Positions 1 through 6,448 of a DNA stretch of 13,043 nt are shown piece by piece. Where the stretch lies: assembly GCA_026993275.1 (NCBI GenBank), contig JALWUB010000404.1:1-13043 (forward strand). Direction: 5' to 3'. Position 1 is the first letter of the stretch, and every line of letters begins with the position of its first letter. The DNA is from Robiginitomaculum sp. GTDB taxonomy: Bacteria > Pseudomonadota > Alphaproteobacteria > Caulobacterales > Maricaulaceae. Under the pieces are notes generated by a model that was given only the letters and a program-made list of their open reading frames with translations, was not told the DNA's origin and searched no databases. A program made the translations under genes and the position numbers.

Positions 1-37
1 GTCTTAATCCCTTTTTCTTCAGGGCATGTCTTCGAAC
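1..37 (-). CRISPR. CRISPR repeat at the window edge (leader-proximal repeat)
   Basis: A 37-base unit has the look of a type III repeat. Read on the minus strand it starts GTTCGAAGAC, contains CCCT and AGGG arms around an 8-base A-rich loop, and ends GGGATTAAGAC. The last eight bases, ATTAAGAC, would be the crRNA 5' handle. It sits beyond cas2' at the end of a type III-A cas operon, where an array is expected, and the window stops exactly here. Only one copy is visible, so the call rests on form and position rather than on repetition. The array should continue leftwards in the same direction as the cas genes. No second copy occurs elsewhere in the window. Confidence 0.68.
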
Positions 38-252
38 GCCTCGTCATGAATCTTGCCGAGTTTCCAATGGGTTGGCGGCAGGGTTGGGAAAAATGCACGA
101 CCGTGCAGGAGCTAACCCCTCTGTCCGCCTGTCCATCCCAAAAAGATCAACAATTTCAAAGAGCATTTTTCTCGTTGGTGTGCATTGCCGGCCGGAGCCG
201 GTCCAGGGTCCACAACATGACCATAGCATGCTCCTGGCGCCCGGCAAAGCGC
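38..252 (-). promoter_or_regulatory. Putative CRISPR leader between cas2' and the first repeat
   Basis: These 215 bases lie between the cas2' stop and the repeat, and hold no convincing gene. Their central part is more AT-rich than the flanking coding DNA, as leaders usually are; read on the minus strand it includes TGCTCTTTGAAATTG and a T-rich stretch. The leader contains a tandem pair CTGTCC-GC-CTGTCC (121-134) and a hairpin followed by five T (89-107). A TTGAAA at 154-159 (minus strand) could be a -35 element, but I see no good -10 at the right distance, so the array promoter is not assigned. Cas1-Cas2 would integrate new spacers at its left border. Confidence 0.6.
89..107 (-). terminator. 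Hairpin plus T-run in the leader: possible terminator of the cas operon
   Basis: On the minus strand TGCAC and GTGCA arms flank the tetraloop GGTC and are followed directly by TTTTT. This is the layout of a short intrinsic terminator about 145 bases after the cas2' stop. The stem is only 5-6 pairs, so termination would be partial. If it works, the array promoter must lie between it and the repeat; otherwise the element may be a leader motif for spacer integration. Confidence 0.4.
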
Positions 253-567
253 TCAATCCTGATCCGGACAGGCCCGCCAGCAATGGTGAAACCGCTCATA
301 AAGCGCATCATGCACGCCTTCGCTCCAGGGCGGACGCCCGTAAAGCCGCGCCCAGGCATTGCTGCCAAAGGGATAAAGGCGCACATCATCTTCCCCCCGG
401 TCGATCACTCCCTCCAGGGCCGCGGCCAGATCATGGCCGACAGCATGCCCCCCGGGCAGCCAGAACAGGGAGTATTGCAGGCGATACCCGGCCCGGCCGA
501 CAAGCTTGTAAACCTTGCGCCATCGTTTGGGCGCGCTGATGTCATAGGCCACGAGCCAGCCCATCAT
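253..567 (-). CDS. cas2: Second Cas2 protein (Cas2', CRISPR adaptation)
   Basis: A 104-residue protein that opens with the Cas2 signature: a first beta strand ending in AYDIS (Asp9 is the conserved Cas2 acidic residue), then a basic helix, a G-Y-R-L-Q-Y-S-L-F strand and a later DDVRLYPFG strand. Cas2 forms the dimeric core that bridges Cas1 dimers in the spacer integration complex. Its first codon shares ATGA with the stop of the Cas1-like gene, so the two are probably translated together; two ATG codons stand in tandem at the start. It is clearly different from the other Cas2 of this locus (2408-2686), which has the HGGQKSVWEC version of the second motif. It is the last gene of the operon before the leader. 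The family is secure; its distinct role is inferred. Confidence 0.85.
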   Translation of the reverse strand: MMGWLVAYDISAPKRWRKVYKLVGRAGYRLQYSLFWLPGGHAVGHDLAAALEGVIDRGEDDVRLYPFGSNAWARLYGRPPWSEGVHDALYERFHHCWRACPDQD

Positions 568-1433
568 TGCCGCCTTTCCTGCTTGGAGAACCCCGGCTGA
601 TGCTGATGCGTCAGTTCCAGCAAATGCCGGTACAAGCGCATCACGTCACGCACCAGAGAGCGGCGCAGGGCCGGCACGGTTGCTTCCACAGCCCTGGCCA
701 GGGCCGGGCCGGTAACCGGCCGGGGCTTCAGGCCATCCTTGCGCAGGGCCTTTTGCAAGGCCTTGCGTCCCTGGCTGGTGGTGGCCCGCCGGGCCAGCCG
801 CCACAAGATGATCTGGGCAAAGAGCGGCGCCAGGTTGCGGTCCGGGTCCGGGTCACTGCCCAGCCAGCGCGCCGGACACCCGCCCTCGCGCAAAAAGCGC
901 TGGGCCAGCAGCAGCGCAAAGCTGCGCATTTCGTTTTCAAGGCGCTGGCGGCGCGCCCGCGACAGAGGCCCGGCGGCGCGCAGGATCATGGTCTGGGCGG
1001 CGCTCCAGCCCATGCGTGCCGCCAGCGCCGGATCCGGCAGCCGCAAGGCCCGCGCATGGCGCGATATTTCCGCCCGGCGCCAGTCTTCCAGCCGGTCCGG
1101 CCAGTCCTGCTGGTCTGCGAACCGGTCCAGGGTGCTGGCCAGGCTGGTGCGCCGGGTGTTGCAGGGCATCAGCAGGGCCTTGATGCGCCCCTCGCCATCG
1201 AGAATGCCCACGGCAATGCCTGCCTGGCCCAGGGCGGCCAGCGCCTCGCTCTGCCACCAGACATCGCCGCGCGCCGTCACCTGGTCAATCCGGTTCATGG
1301 GATGGAGCCGGTCTGCCTGGTCTGGCGTGCTGATGCGCAAGGCGGCTGATTCCCTGTATACATCACAGCGCTTTTCAGTGCCGTCCAGCACCAGATGGGC
1401 TCTGGTGCCCGGCGCGGGCATGGTCTTGCTCAC
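564..1433 (-). CDS. Cas1-like protein without a recognisable active site (Cas1')
   Basis: A 289-residue protein between cas1 and cas2'. Residues about 20-95 align by eye with the N-terminal beta domain of the neighbouring Cas1: a run ending in R-(I/L)-x-P before a helix, then 'EALAALGQAGIAVGILDGEGR' in the place of the Cas1 strand that reads ISVLFLSGRR. The rest is helical and basic. I find no counterpart of the Cas1 GMEG glutamate, the LHG histidine or the SLDLxEP aspartate. Cas1 is normally the metal-dependent integrase, so this copy looks non-catalytic, perhaps a structural partner. The start is GTG at 1433, which overlaps the cas1 stop as GTGA and has GGGAG eight bases upstream; an ATG four codons in is the alternative. 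It could instead be a strongly derived, separately named adaptation protein. Confidence 0.62.
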   Translation of the reverse strand: MSKTMPAPGTRAHLVLDGTEKRCDVYRESAALRISTPDQADRLHPMNRIDQVTARGDVWWQSEALAALGQAGIAVGILDGEGRIKALLMPCNTRRTSLASTLDRFADQQDWPDRLEDWRRAEISRHARALRLPDPALAARMGWSAAQTMILRAAGPLSRARRQRLENEMRSFALLLAQRFLREGGCPARWLGSDPDPDRNLAPLFAQIILWRLARRATTSQGRKALQKALRKDGLKPRPVTGPALARAVEATVPALRRSLVRDVMRLYRHLLELTHQHQPGFSKQERRQ

Positions 1434-2404
1434 GGGGCTTCTCCCGGCCAGATGTCCTTTTGCGCGCGCAGCCAGTGCACGGCAAAGCGGGCATGCTGGC
1501 GCGCCAGCCTGCGCAAGGGAGCGGCCTGTGCTTCCCAGGCCGTGTAAAAATGCTGCCGGCCGGCCTTGGCCAGCAACATGCCGCCTTCCGGCGTGGCCTT
1601 GAAATGCCGCGCTGTCAGGGTGCGGCGGGCAAAAAGGCCCTGGGTGAAGCGATCGACCAGCGGGCGCAAGGGCTCGACCAGATCCAGCGACAAGGCCGGG
1701 CGGCCATGGCCAAGGCCGTGCAGGGCACCTATGGCCGTATCCAGCCCGGCCAGGGCAGCGGCCCGGCCCGCCTCGAAGACAGCCAGCGTGTAGCCCAGGG
1801 AGAGCACCGCATTGACCGGGTCTGGCGGCGGCCGGCGCTTGCGGGCCTCAAACCCCAGCGATGGCGCAAAGAAGGCCTTGTAACTGCTGAAATAGCCGGC
1901 GGCTGCCGCGCCTTCCATGCCGCGCAGCCAGTCCAGACCAGGCCCGGACTGCTGCACGATCTGCTCTTGTGCCGTCTTTGTCGCGCGCAGGCCAGAAGCT
2001 GCCTTGCGGGCCCCGCCCGGGCAGGAATGCGCAAGGGTTTCCAGCACCCGGCGCTGACGGTGCAGCTTGGCCAGAACCAGCATGCGCGCCAGCTGGCATC
2101 GCGTTCGTGCATCCGCACAGGCCAGAACCTGGGCCACACGAATGCCCGCATCATTGTGCACGCCGCCATGAAAGCGCGCGCCCGGCTCGCTGCGCCTGCC
2201 GGACAGAAACAGCACGGATATGCGCCGCTCCCATAGTTGTGCGAGAAGCCCGGAAGTGCATGTCGCCGCGCCCCTGATGATCAGACGCTCCATGCCCCGC
2301 AAGGGAATGCGCCGGGGCCCGGCATCGGGCACACGCAGCTCCAGCGCGCCATCGCGATAGCCCAGAGCCGCATCCTTGCGGTCGATATAGACAGCCGCAA
2401 CCAT
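1430..2404 (-). CDS. cas1: CRISPR-associated endonuclease/integrase Cas1
   Basis: A 324-residue protein of normal Cas1 length. It cuts and joins prespacer ends into the first repeat, with Cas2. The N-terminal beta domain spans about residues 1-90 and the alpha-helical catalytic domain follows. Metal ligands are in their usual contexts: Glu164 in GMEG, His229 in ALHG, and Asp241 with Glu244 in SLDLVEPLRP. The RRPPPDPVNAVLSLGY segment (190-205) is typical for the family. The ATG lies three bases after the cas2 stop with only a weak ribosome site (GTGGGC), so translational coupling to cas2 is likely. The stop overlaps the GTG of the Cas1-like gene. This is the only Cas1 here that looks catalytic. 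Confidence 0.93.
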   Translation of the reverse strand: MVAAVYIDRKDAALGYRDGALELRVPDAGPRRIPLRGMERLIIRGAATCTSGLLAQLWERRISVLFLSGRRSEPGARFHGGVHNDAGIRVAQVLACADARTRCQLARMLVLAKLHRQRRVLETLAHSCPGGARKAASGLRATKTAQEQIVQQSGPGLDWLRGMEGAAAAGYFSSYKAFFAPSLGFEARKRRPPPDPVNAVLSLGYTLAVFEAGRAAALAGLDTAIGALHGLGHGRPALSLDLVEPLRPLVDRFTQGLFARRTLTARHFKATPEGGMLLAKAGRQHFYTAWEAQAAPLRRLARQHARFAVHWLRAQKDIWPGEAP

Positions 2405-2407
2405 GGC

Positions 2408-2686
2408 TCAGCCCACAAAGATGACGGGGTCATCCTCGGCCAGCACCGCGCGGCCCAGGGCCATGGCCTGGTCAAAACGGGGCAGCAGGAAAGCCAGCCG
2501 GTCTTCGCGCACATCCACATGGGCAAACAGGCCGGCCCCCATCTTCTGGCGCTCGGCGGGCAAGAGAAAACATTCCCAGACGGATTTCTGGCCGCCATGG
2601 GCCCAGTGGCTGACAGCAGCCCGCGTTCGGGCCAGACGGCGCGGTTCGCTGATGTCATAGGCAGACAGGATGCATTGGCGGGTCAT
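2408..2686 (-). CDS. cas2: CRISPR-associated protein Cas2
   Basis: A 92-residue protein with the Cas2 ferredoxin-like pattern: SAYDIS with Asp11 at the end of strand 1, a basic helix (EPRRLARTR), then HGGQKSVWEC and a strand with DVREDRLAF. It should pair with Cas1 in the integration complex. The order cas2-cas1 is the reverse of the commonest one. It opens the adaptation half of the locus after a 103-base gap. The ATG at 2686 has a strong GGAGG four bases away, but that ribosome site overlaps one arm of an 8-base inverted repeat (2693-2700 / 2726-2733), so its translation may be controlled. A 15-codon reading frame upstream ends in ATGA with this start. Confidence 0.9.
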   Translation of the reverse strand: MTRQCILSAYDISEPRRLARTRAAVSHWAHGGQKSVWECFLLPAERQKMGAGLFAHVDVREDRLAFLLPRFDQAMALGRAVLAEDDPVIFVG

Positions 2687-2730
2687 GTGTCCTCCATGAA
2701 GACCGGGGATCGTCCGCCCTCATTCTTCAT
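2683..2730 (-). CDS. Possible 15-codon upstream ORF coupled to cas2
   Basis: A small frame (MKNEGGRSPVFMEDT) starts at ATG 2730 in the csm6-cas2 gap and stops in an ATGA overlap with the cas2 start. A stop lies two codons upstream, so it cannot be longer. Its ribosome site is weak. Translating it would melt the inverted repeat that masks the cas2 ribosome site, which is what a coupling leader would do. It may equally be chance; no homologue is recognised. Confidence 0.2.
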   Translation of the reverse strand: MKNEGGRSPVFMEDT

Positions 2731-2733
2731 GGA
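2693..2733 (-). promoter_or_regulatory. Inverted repeat overlapping the cas2 ribosome binding site
   Basis: Perfect 8-base arms (TCCATGAA at 2693-2700 and TTCATGGA at 2726-2733) are separated by 25 bases. In the minus-strand mRNA the downstream arm, TTCATGGA, runs into GGACAC-ATG, so it covers part of the GGAGG that serves cas2. A hairpin here would hide the ribosome site and set adaptation proteins below the effector proteins. The gap also holds a CATGG/CCATG pair around 2729-2755. I see no clear promoter in it, only a weak TTGTCA. Confidence 0.4.
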
Positions 2734-2789
2734 TCAGCGCCGCTGGCCAGCCATGACAAGCTTGGCATGTGCCGGCAGGCTATGCGGAA

Positions 2790-4124
2790 TCAGAACCCTT
2801 TTGGCAGATGATCTGGCAGTTGCGGCAGGGTGGGCCGGCCCAGCAGGTCTTCCCAGAGGACCGCCTTCTTGTCATCAAACCAGGCCTTGGCCAGCACCCA
2901 ATCACGTTCACCAAGCGGCTTGAACCCGTGCGCCAGAATCGAATTATTGCGATTGCCCTGCCAATTTGGTGGGTTCTCCTTCCAGATACGGGCCAGTTTA
3001 TCCTTTGGGTCCTTGCAGGCGAGGTAATCCCTTGCATCTTTGAGGCCCAGCGGCACCGTTTCAGACGGCTTGCCGGTTTTGTGGTCCTCTCTGGGGCGCT
3101 GTTTCTCTCTTATTTCTGGCGGGAGATCAGCAAGAGGCACAGTTTTGGTGTTGATGCCAAAACGCTCATGAAGCCGGGCCTGCACGCTCGCTTCTGCCAG
3201 CCGGTAAAGCCGCGCAATGGCATCGTCAAACTGCCCCCTGTGCGCCCGGCGCAGGGCATTCAGCCACAAATCCTCAACCAAAAGCACGGACGGCAATCCC
3301 TTGACTCCCGCCAAGGCTTTCAGGCGGCCATCCAGCCTTGCCTGCACCAGCAATTCCGCCCAGGGCGCACCGTTTTCATGGGCTGTCTGCCAAGCGCGAA
3401 AGGCCCCGGCGTGATCAAAACGATCCCACAGATCAAGCACGGTCAGCCAATGCTTCCAGTTTGCCAGCCGCTTCATCCAGCTTTTGGGCGGCTTGATGGC
3501 CTGCCCATCTGAGCCGCCCATCATTCTTTGGGCTGTTTCTATGGCGGCGCGGGCAGCGGCATAATCGTAAGAGCTGACGAAGCCGCGCACGGTGGTGAAA
3601 ACCTGCGCGAAGCTCATCAGGTGCTGCGGGATTTCGGTGGCCGCCTCGCTGCCGCTTTCGACACGCACCAGATCGGTGCGCTTGCCCGCCATGAACTGCA
3701 GGCGCGCGCCTTCATGGCCCGTGGCCGCCATGACCAGCGCCGCCGTCATGCTCTTGGTGCCGCCGGTATAGTCGGCAATGACAGCATGATTTTTTCTGGC
3801 CAGTTCGGTCATAAGCGGTTCGATCAGGCTCAGGGCCTTGCCAGGATCGTCCGGGGGAACCTCAAGGCAATAGTACTGATCCGGGCAGCCCTCACAGTAT
3901 TGCAACCCGGTGGTTTGCTTTTCCTTGCCCCCTTGCGTGTAGGTGGCCACCTTGTCCTCAACCATGTTGCGTGAAGACTCGCTGCCATCCGAGCCATTGG
4001 AGACCACGAACACCGCATAATCGGGGCGGATGGTCCTGAGAGCCGTCTGCAAGGGCTCCGGGCTGCCGCCCACGGTGAGAAACAGGGCGGTTTTCTGCTC
4101 TTCATGGGTGTCGTTCGTCATCAT
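2790..4124 (-). CDS. csm6: Csm6-like CARF-HEPN ribonuclease (TIGR02710/Cas02710 family)
   Basis: A 444-residue protein. The N-terminal half is a CARF domain: TVGGSPEPL at residues 17-25 and ADYTGGTKSM at 117-126, the loops that hold cyclic oligoadenylate. The C-terminal half is a HEPN domain ending in the catalytic motif R392-NNSILA-H399 (R-X6-H), followed by GF, as is usual in the TIGR02710 family. The protein should be an RNase that Cas10-made cyclic oligoadenylate switches on, degrading RNA indiscriminately during infection. An unusual Cys77-x2-Cys80-x5-Cys86 group sits inside the CARF domain and might bind metal. The ATG (followed by a second ATG) shares ATGA with the csm5 stop and has AAAGG upstream. 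It ends the interference half of the locus. Some databases call this family Csx1 rather than Csm6. Confidence 0.88.
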   Translation of the reverse strand: MMTNDTHEEQKTALFLTVGGSPEPLQTALRTIRPDYAVFVVSNGSDGSESSRNMVEDKVATYTQGGKEKQTTGLQYCEGCPDQYYCLEVPPDDPGKALSLIEPLMTELARKNHAVIADYTGGTKSMTAALVMAATGHEGARLQFMAGKRTDLVRVESGSEAATEIPQHLMSFAQVFTTVRGFVSSYDYAAARAAIETAQRMMGGSDGQAIKPPKSWMKRLANWKHWLTVLDLWDRFDHAGAFRAWQTAHENGAPWAELLVQARLDGRLKALAGVKGLPSVLLVEDLWLNALRRAHRGQFDDAIARLYRLAEASVQARLHERFGINTKTVPLADLPPEIREKQRPREDHKTGKPSETVPLGLKDARDYLACKDPKDKLARIWKENPPNWQGNRNNSILAHGFKPLGERDWVLAKAWFDDKKAVLWEDLLGRPTLPQLPDHLPKGF

Positions 4125-5506
4125 GCCGGGCCTTTGATCTCCGAAACCTTGATGGTTTCAATATCGCCAAAAAAATCTACCCTGACCTCCGTTGACGTTG
4201 CTGTCACATCATCCAGCAAGGTGGCTTCTTCCCCGTCCGTCAGCAATATCTTCTGGCCCCTGGCATAGCGAAGCTGGCTGCCCAGAACGGTCTGCGGGCG
4301 GGACGGCTGGCTGCGGGCATGGCCGCCTGGCCGGATGGGTGCATGGGCACCCGGCGCAGGGGGCTTTAGCCAGGCTTGCGGGGCCTGCCAGCGATCCTTG
4401 CGCACCAGCAGGGCCCAGCCAAAGGGTGCCGGATGGCCATTGAGGTTGAGCACATGGCGAGTGCTGCCTTCCCTGGCGTATTTGTTGGTTTTGGATTGCG
4501 GCCTGAAAATATTGCGAAAACCCGCCACGGATTTTGATTCTGCATGACCGGCCCAGCCAAGGCGGATGAGCGCGGCGGCGGGGTCATCGCTGTTGCGGTC
4601 AAGATGATCAAAGAGGGCCAGGGCCTGGCGCAGCCGGTTGCCAGCATCACCCTTGAAAAACTTCTCCTCCACCTCGCGCTGCCACAGGGGGGCGTGATGG
4701 GCATTCAGGGCGGCCAGAATCTGCGCCATGGTTTCCGGCGTTTTTTTGGGCCATTTCCGTCCCTCGCTGCCCAGTGCAGAGCGGCTCTTGCGCACGGCGG
4801 CATCGCGCAAGCCAATGGCCAGGGGAATGAGGGGCGGCTCGCCGCCATCAACAACAGACAGCAGGCGTTCCTTGTGGAGCTGGCCTACGCTGGCAAATGT
4901 ATAGGTGCCCTCCTTTTTCTTCCAGGTATGCACCTGGTCGATGCGTGTTGCGCTTTTCAGCGGGCCACTGTCTTCAACCGTAACATCCCGCATGGGGTCG
5001 GTGTCTGTCTGGTTGTGCTGATCAAGAGCGAAGGCGCGCTGGACAAGCTGCGCGCCGCTTTTTGTAGAAAATCCTTGCAATTCGCGCGCGCACCTGGCCA
5101 GCCAGGCCGTGCGCAAGGCCCCCTTGAGCGAGGAGCCCGGCAGGAAGGGAGCGTTTGCGGCGCGGATAAAGGCGCTGATGGCATTCAGGCGCGGCTTGCC
5201 GCTGCCAAGCTCGTTTGCAGATTCTGCCCCCAGCGGAATGGTTTCCGTGACCAGGCCATGCGCTTCAGGAAGGCCCAGCACCCGGTCTATGGCCCCCTGT
5301 GCATCTTTGGCCACCCAATCCAGCATGGCCTGGCGTTCATTGGCATCCAGTCTGGCCAGCACGGCGCGGGCAGAAACCCGCTCCACCCGCCGGTTCCGGA
5401 TGCGGTAGTCCTCCGGCAGCCATTCTGCTTCTTCACCACCGCCCACATGAACAGGGGTCAGGGGCACGAACAGGAATTCTGTCATGTCAAACTGCGGCTG
5501 GCTCAT
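4121..5506 (-). CDS. csm5: Csm5, RAMP subunit of the type III-A effector
   Basis: A 461-residue RAMP protein that should cap the 3' end of the crRNA in the Csm complex. The N-terminus has FLFVPLTPVHVGGGEE (residues 11-26), and FLPGSSLKGALRTAWL (121-136) is the loop that also appears in Csm3 and is typical of both subunits. HPAPFGWALL near 358 is the late glycine-containing strand of the family. The start at 5506 was chosen because it overlaps the csm4 stop as ATGA, has GGAGG seven bases upstream, and begins directly before the RAMP domain; the frame is open further upstream but that part has no family character. After residue 370 there is a proline-rich linker and about 45 residues of alternating strands (QKILLTDGEE to IKVSEI), an unusual tail discussed in the findings. 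Confidence 0.87.
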   Translation of the reverse strand: MSQPQFDMTEFLFVPLTPVHVGGGEEAEWLPEDYRIRNRRVERVSARAVLARLDANERQAMLDWVAKDAQGAIDRVLGLPEAHGLVTETIPLGAESANELGSGKPRLNAISAFIRAANAPFLPGSSLKGALRTAWLARCARELQGFSTKSGAQLVQRAFALDQHNQTDTDPMRDVTVEDSGPLKSATRIDQVHTWKKKEGTYTFASVGQLHKERLLSVVDGGEPPLIPLAIGLRDAAVRKSRSALGSEGRKWPKKTPETMAQILAALNAHHAPLWQREVEEKFFKGDAGNRLRQALALFDHLDRNSDDPAAALIRLGWAGHAESKSVAGFRNIFRPQSKTNKYAREGSTRHVLNLNGHPAPFGWALLVRKDRWQAPQAWLKPPAPGAHAPIRPGGHARSQPSRPQTVLGSQLRYARGQKILLTDGEEATLLDDVTATSTEVRVDFFGDIETIKVSEIKGPA

Positions 5507-6438
5507 ATCGTTGCCTCCAGCGGGGCCTCGGCAAAGGGAATGGTGACATGAAAGCCATTGAGGCCAATTTCCGGGCGCTCCGGGTGGATGCCTGTCAGCC
5601 AGCGGCCACAGGGGCCGCTGCCTTCGGGCCTGAAACTCGTTCCGGGCCTGGTCAGCAAGACCGGTTTCTTGAAAGGGGAATAACCGCAAAGCGCAATCTG
5701 CGGCCCGGCGCGGCCAAAATGCGGCTCAAGCTTCCACAGGGCATCACGCATGGTCTCTGGAGTCAGAACACCGCGGGACAAACTCATGCGCCGATCGCCC
5801 TGGCCCTTGAGCAAGTCCTTCTCTTCCTCAATTGATTCCACAACCCAGCGCCCGCGCCCGGTCGAGGCATCGCGCCCGTATCCGGCCGCACCCAGCCGGG
5901 CGAACAGGCCTTTTACAGCTTCGCCGCCATCATCCGTTTCAACATAGATGTCCACCAGGTCCGGAGAGGCTTCCCCTTTTTCCTTTTCCAGCGCAAAGCG
6001 CCAGTCTTCTTCGAGAAAGAACAGGCCGCCTTTGTCCAGCGTGCCGCGCCCCTGACGGTCAATCACATTATGGGCGGTGCGGCGTGGCAGAGCGGCATCC
6101 TTTCGAAAATCATCCGTTGCAACCGCATATTCGTTCCAGTGCCCCTGATGCGCCAGCCAGGTCTTGCGCCGCACAAGGGTGCGTTTCTTGCGCTTTTTGT
6201 GATCCTCGGGCGGGGCAGCAGTCTGCACACGCGGACGGCACAGGGGTTTGGGCAGGAAATCGTGGGGAAAGCCGTCAGAAACACGCCACAATCGCTGTGG
6301 CTGGGCAAGCCAGTCCTCCAGTGCCGCTTCGCCTTCGGCCTCGTGCTTGACCCAGCACAACTGGCCAAAGACTGTCGGACTCGCCAGGGGCGTGCCAAGC
6401 GGTGCTGTCAGCCGCAGCGTGAGACGGTAGAGTGTCAT
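5503..6438 (-). CDS. csm4: Csm4, RAMP (Cas5-like) subunit of the type III-A effector
   Basis: A 311-residue protein. Csm4 holds the 5' handle of the crRNA and contacts Cas10 at the foot of the complex. The N-terminus (TLYRLTLRLTAPLGTPLAS, then a FGQLCWV helix) is the usual Csm4 opening, and the glycine-rich loop GYGRDASTGRGRW (residues 186-198) is the RAMP signature of this subunit. A markedly basic stretch (HKKRKKRTLVRRKTW, 80-94) lies in the middle and probably contacts RNA. The ATG at 6438 follows the csm3 stop by ten bases, and GAGGAG overlaps that stop as ribosome site. The stop overlaps csm5 as ATGA. Position between csm3 and csm5 supports the call. Confidence 0.87.
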   Translation of the reverse strand: MTLYRLTLRLTAPLGTPLASPTVFGQLCWVKHEAEGEAALEDWLAQPQRLWRVSDGFPHDFLPKPLCRPRVQTAAPPEDHKKRKKRTLVRRKTWLAHQGHWNEYAVATDDFRKDAALPRRTAHNVIDRQGRGTLDKGGLFFLEEDWRFALEKEKGEASPDLVDIYVETDDGGEAVKGLFARLGAAGYGRDASTGRGRWVVESIEEEKDLLKGQGDRRMSLSRGVLTPETMRDALWKLEPHFGRAGPQIALCGYSPFKKPVLLTRPGTSFRPEGSGPCGRWLTGIHPERPEIGLNGFHVTIPFAEAPLEATI

Positions 6439-6448
6439 GACCGGCTCC

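Noticed and set aside
2420..2434. Hairpin GATGAC-CCC-GTCATC near the end of cas2, considered as an attenuator before cas1
   Set aside because: It is inside coding sequence, the following T-run is three bases, and 6-base arms of this kind are expected by chance in 13 kb.
567..2923. Long plus-strand frames opposite cas1, cas1' and cas2
   Set aside because: They are antisense shadows caused by the high GC content; the minus-strand proteins are clear family members.
5507..5689. 61-codon upstream extension of Csm5
   Set aside because: It lies inside csm4 and has no RAMP character; GGAGG and the ATGA overlap support the start at 5506.
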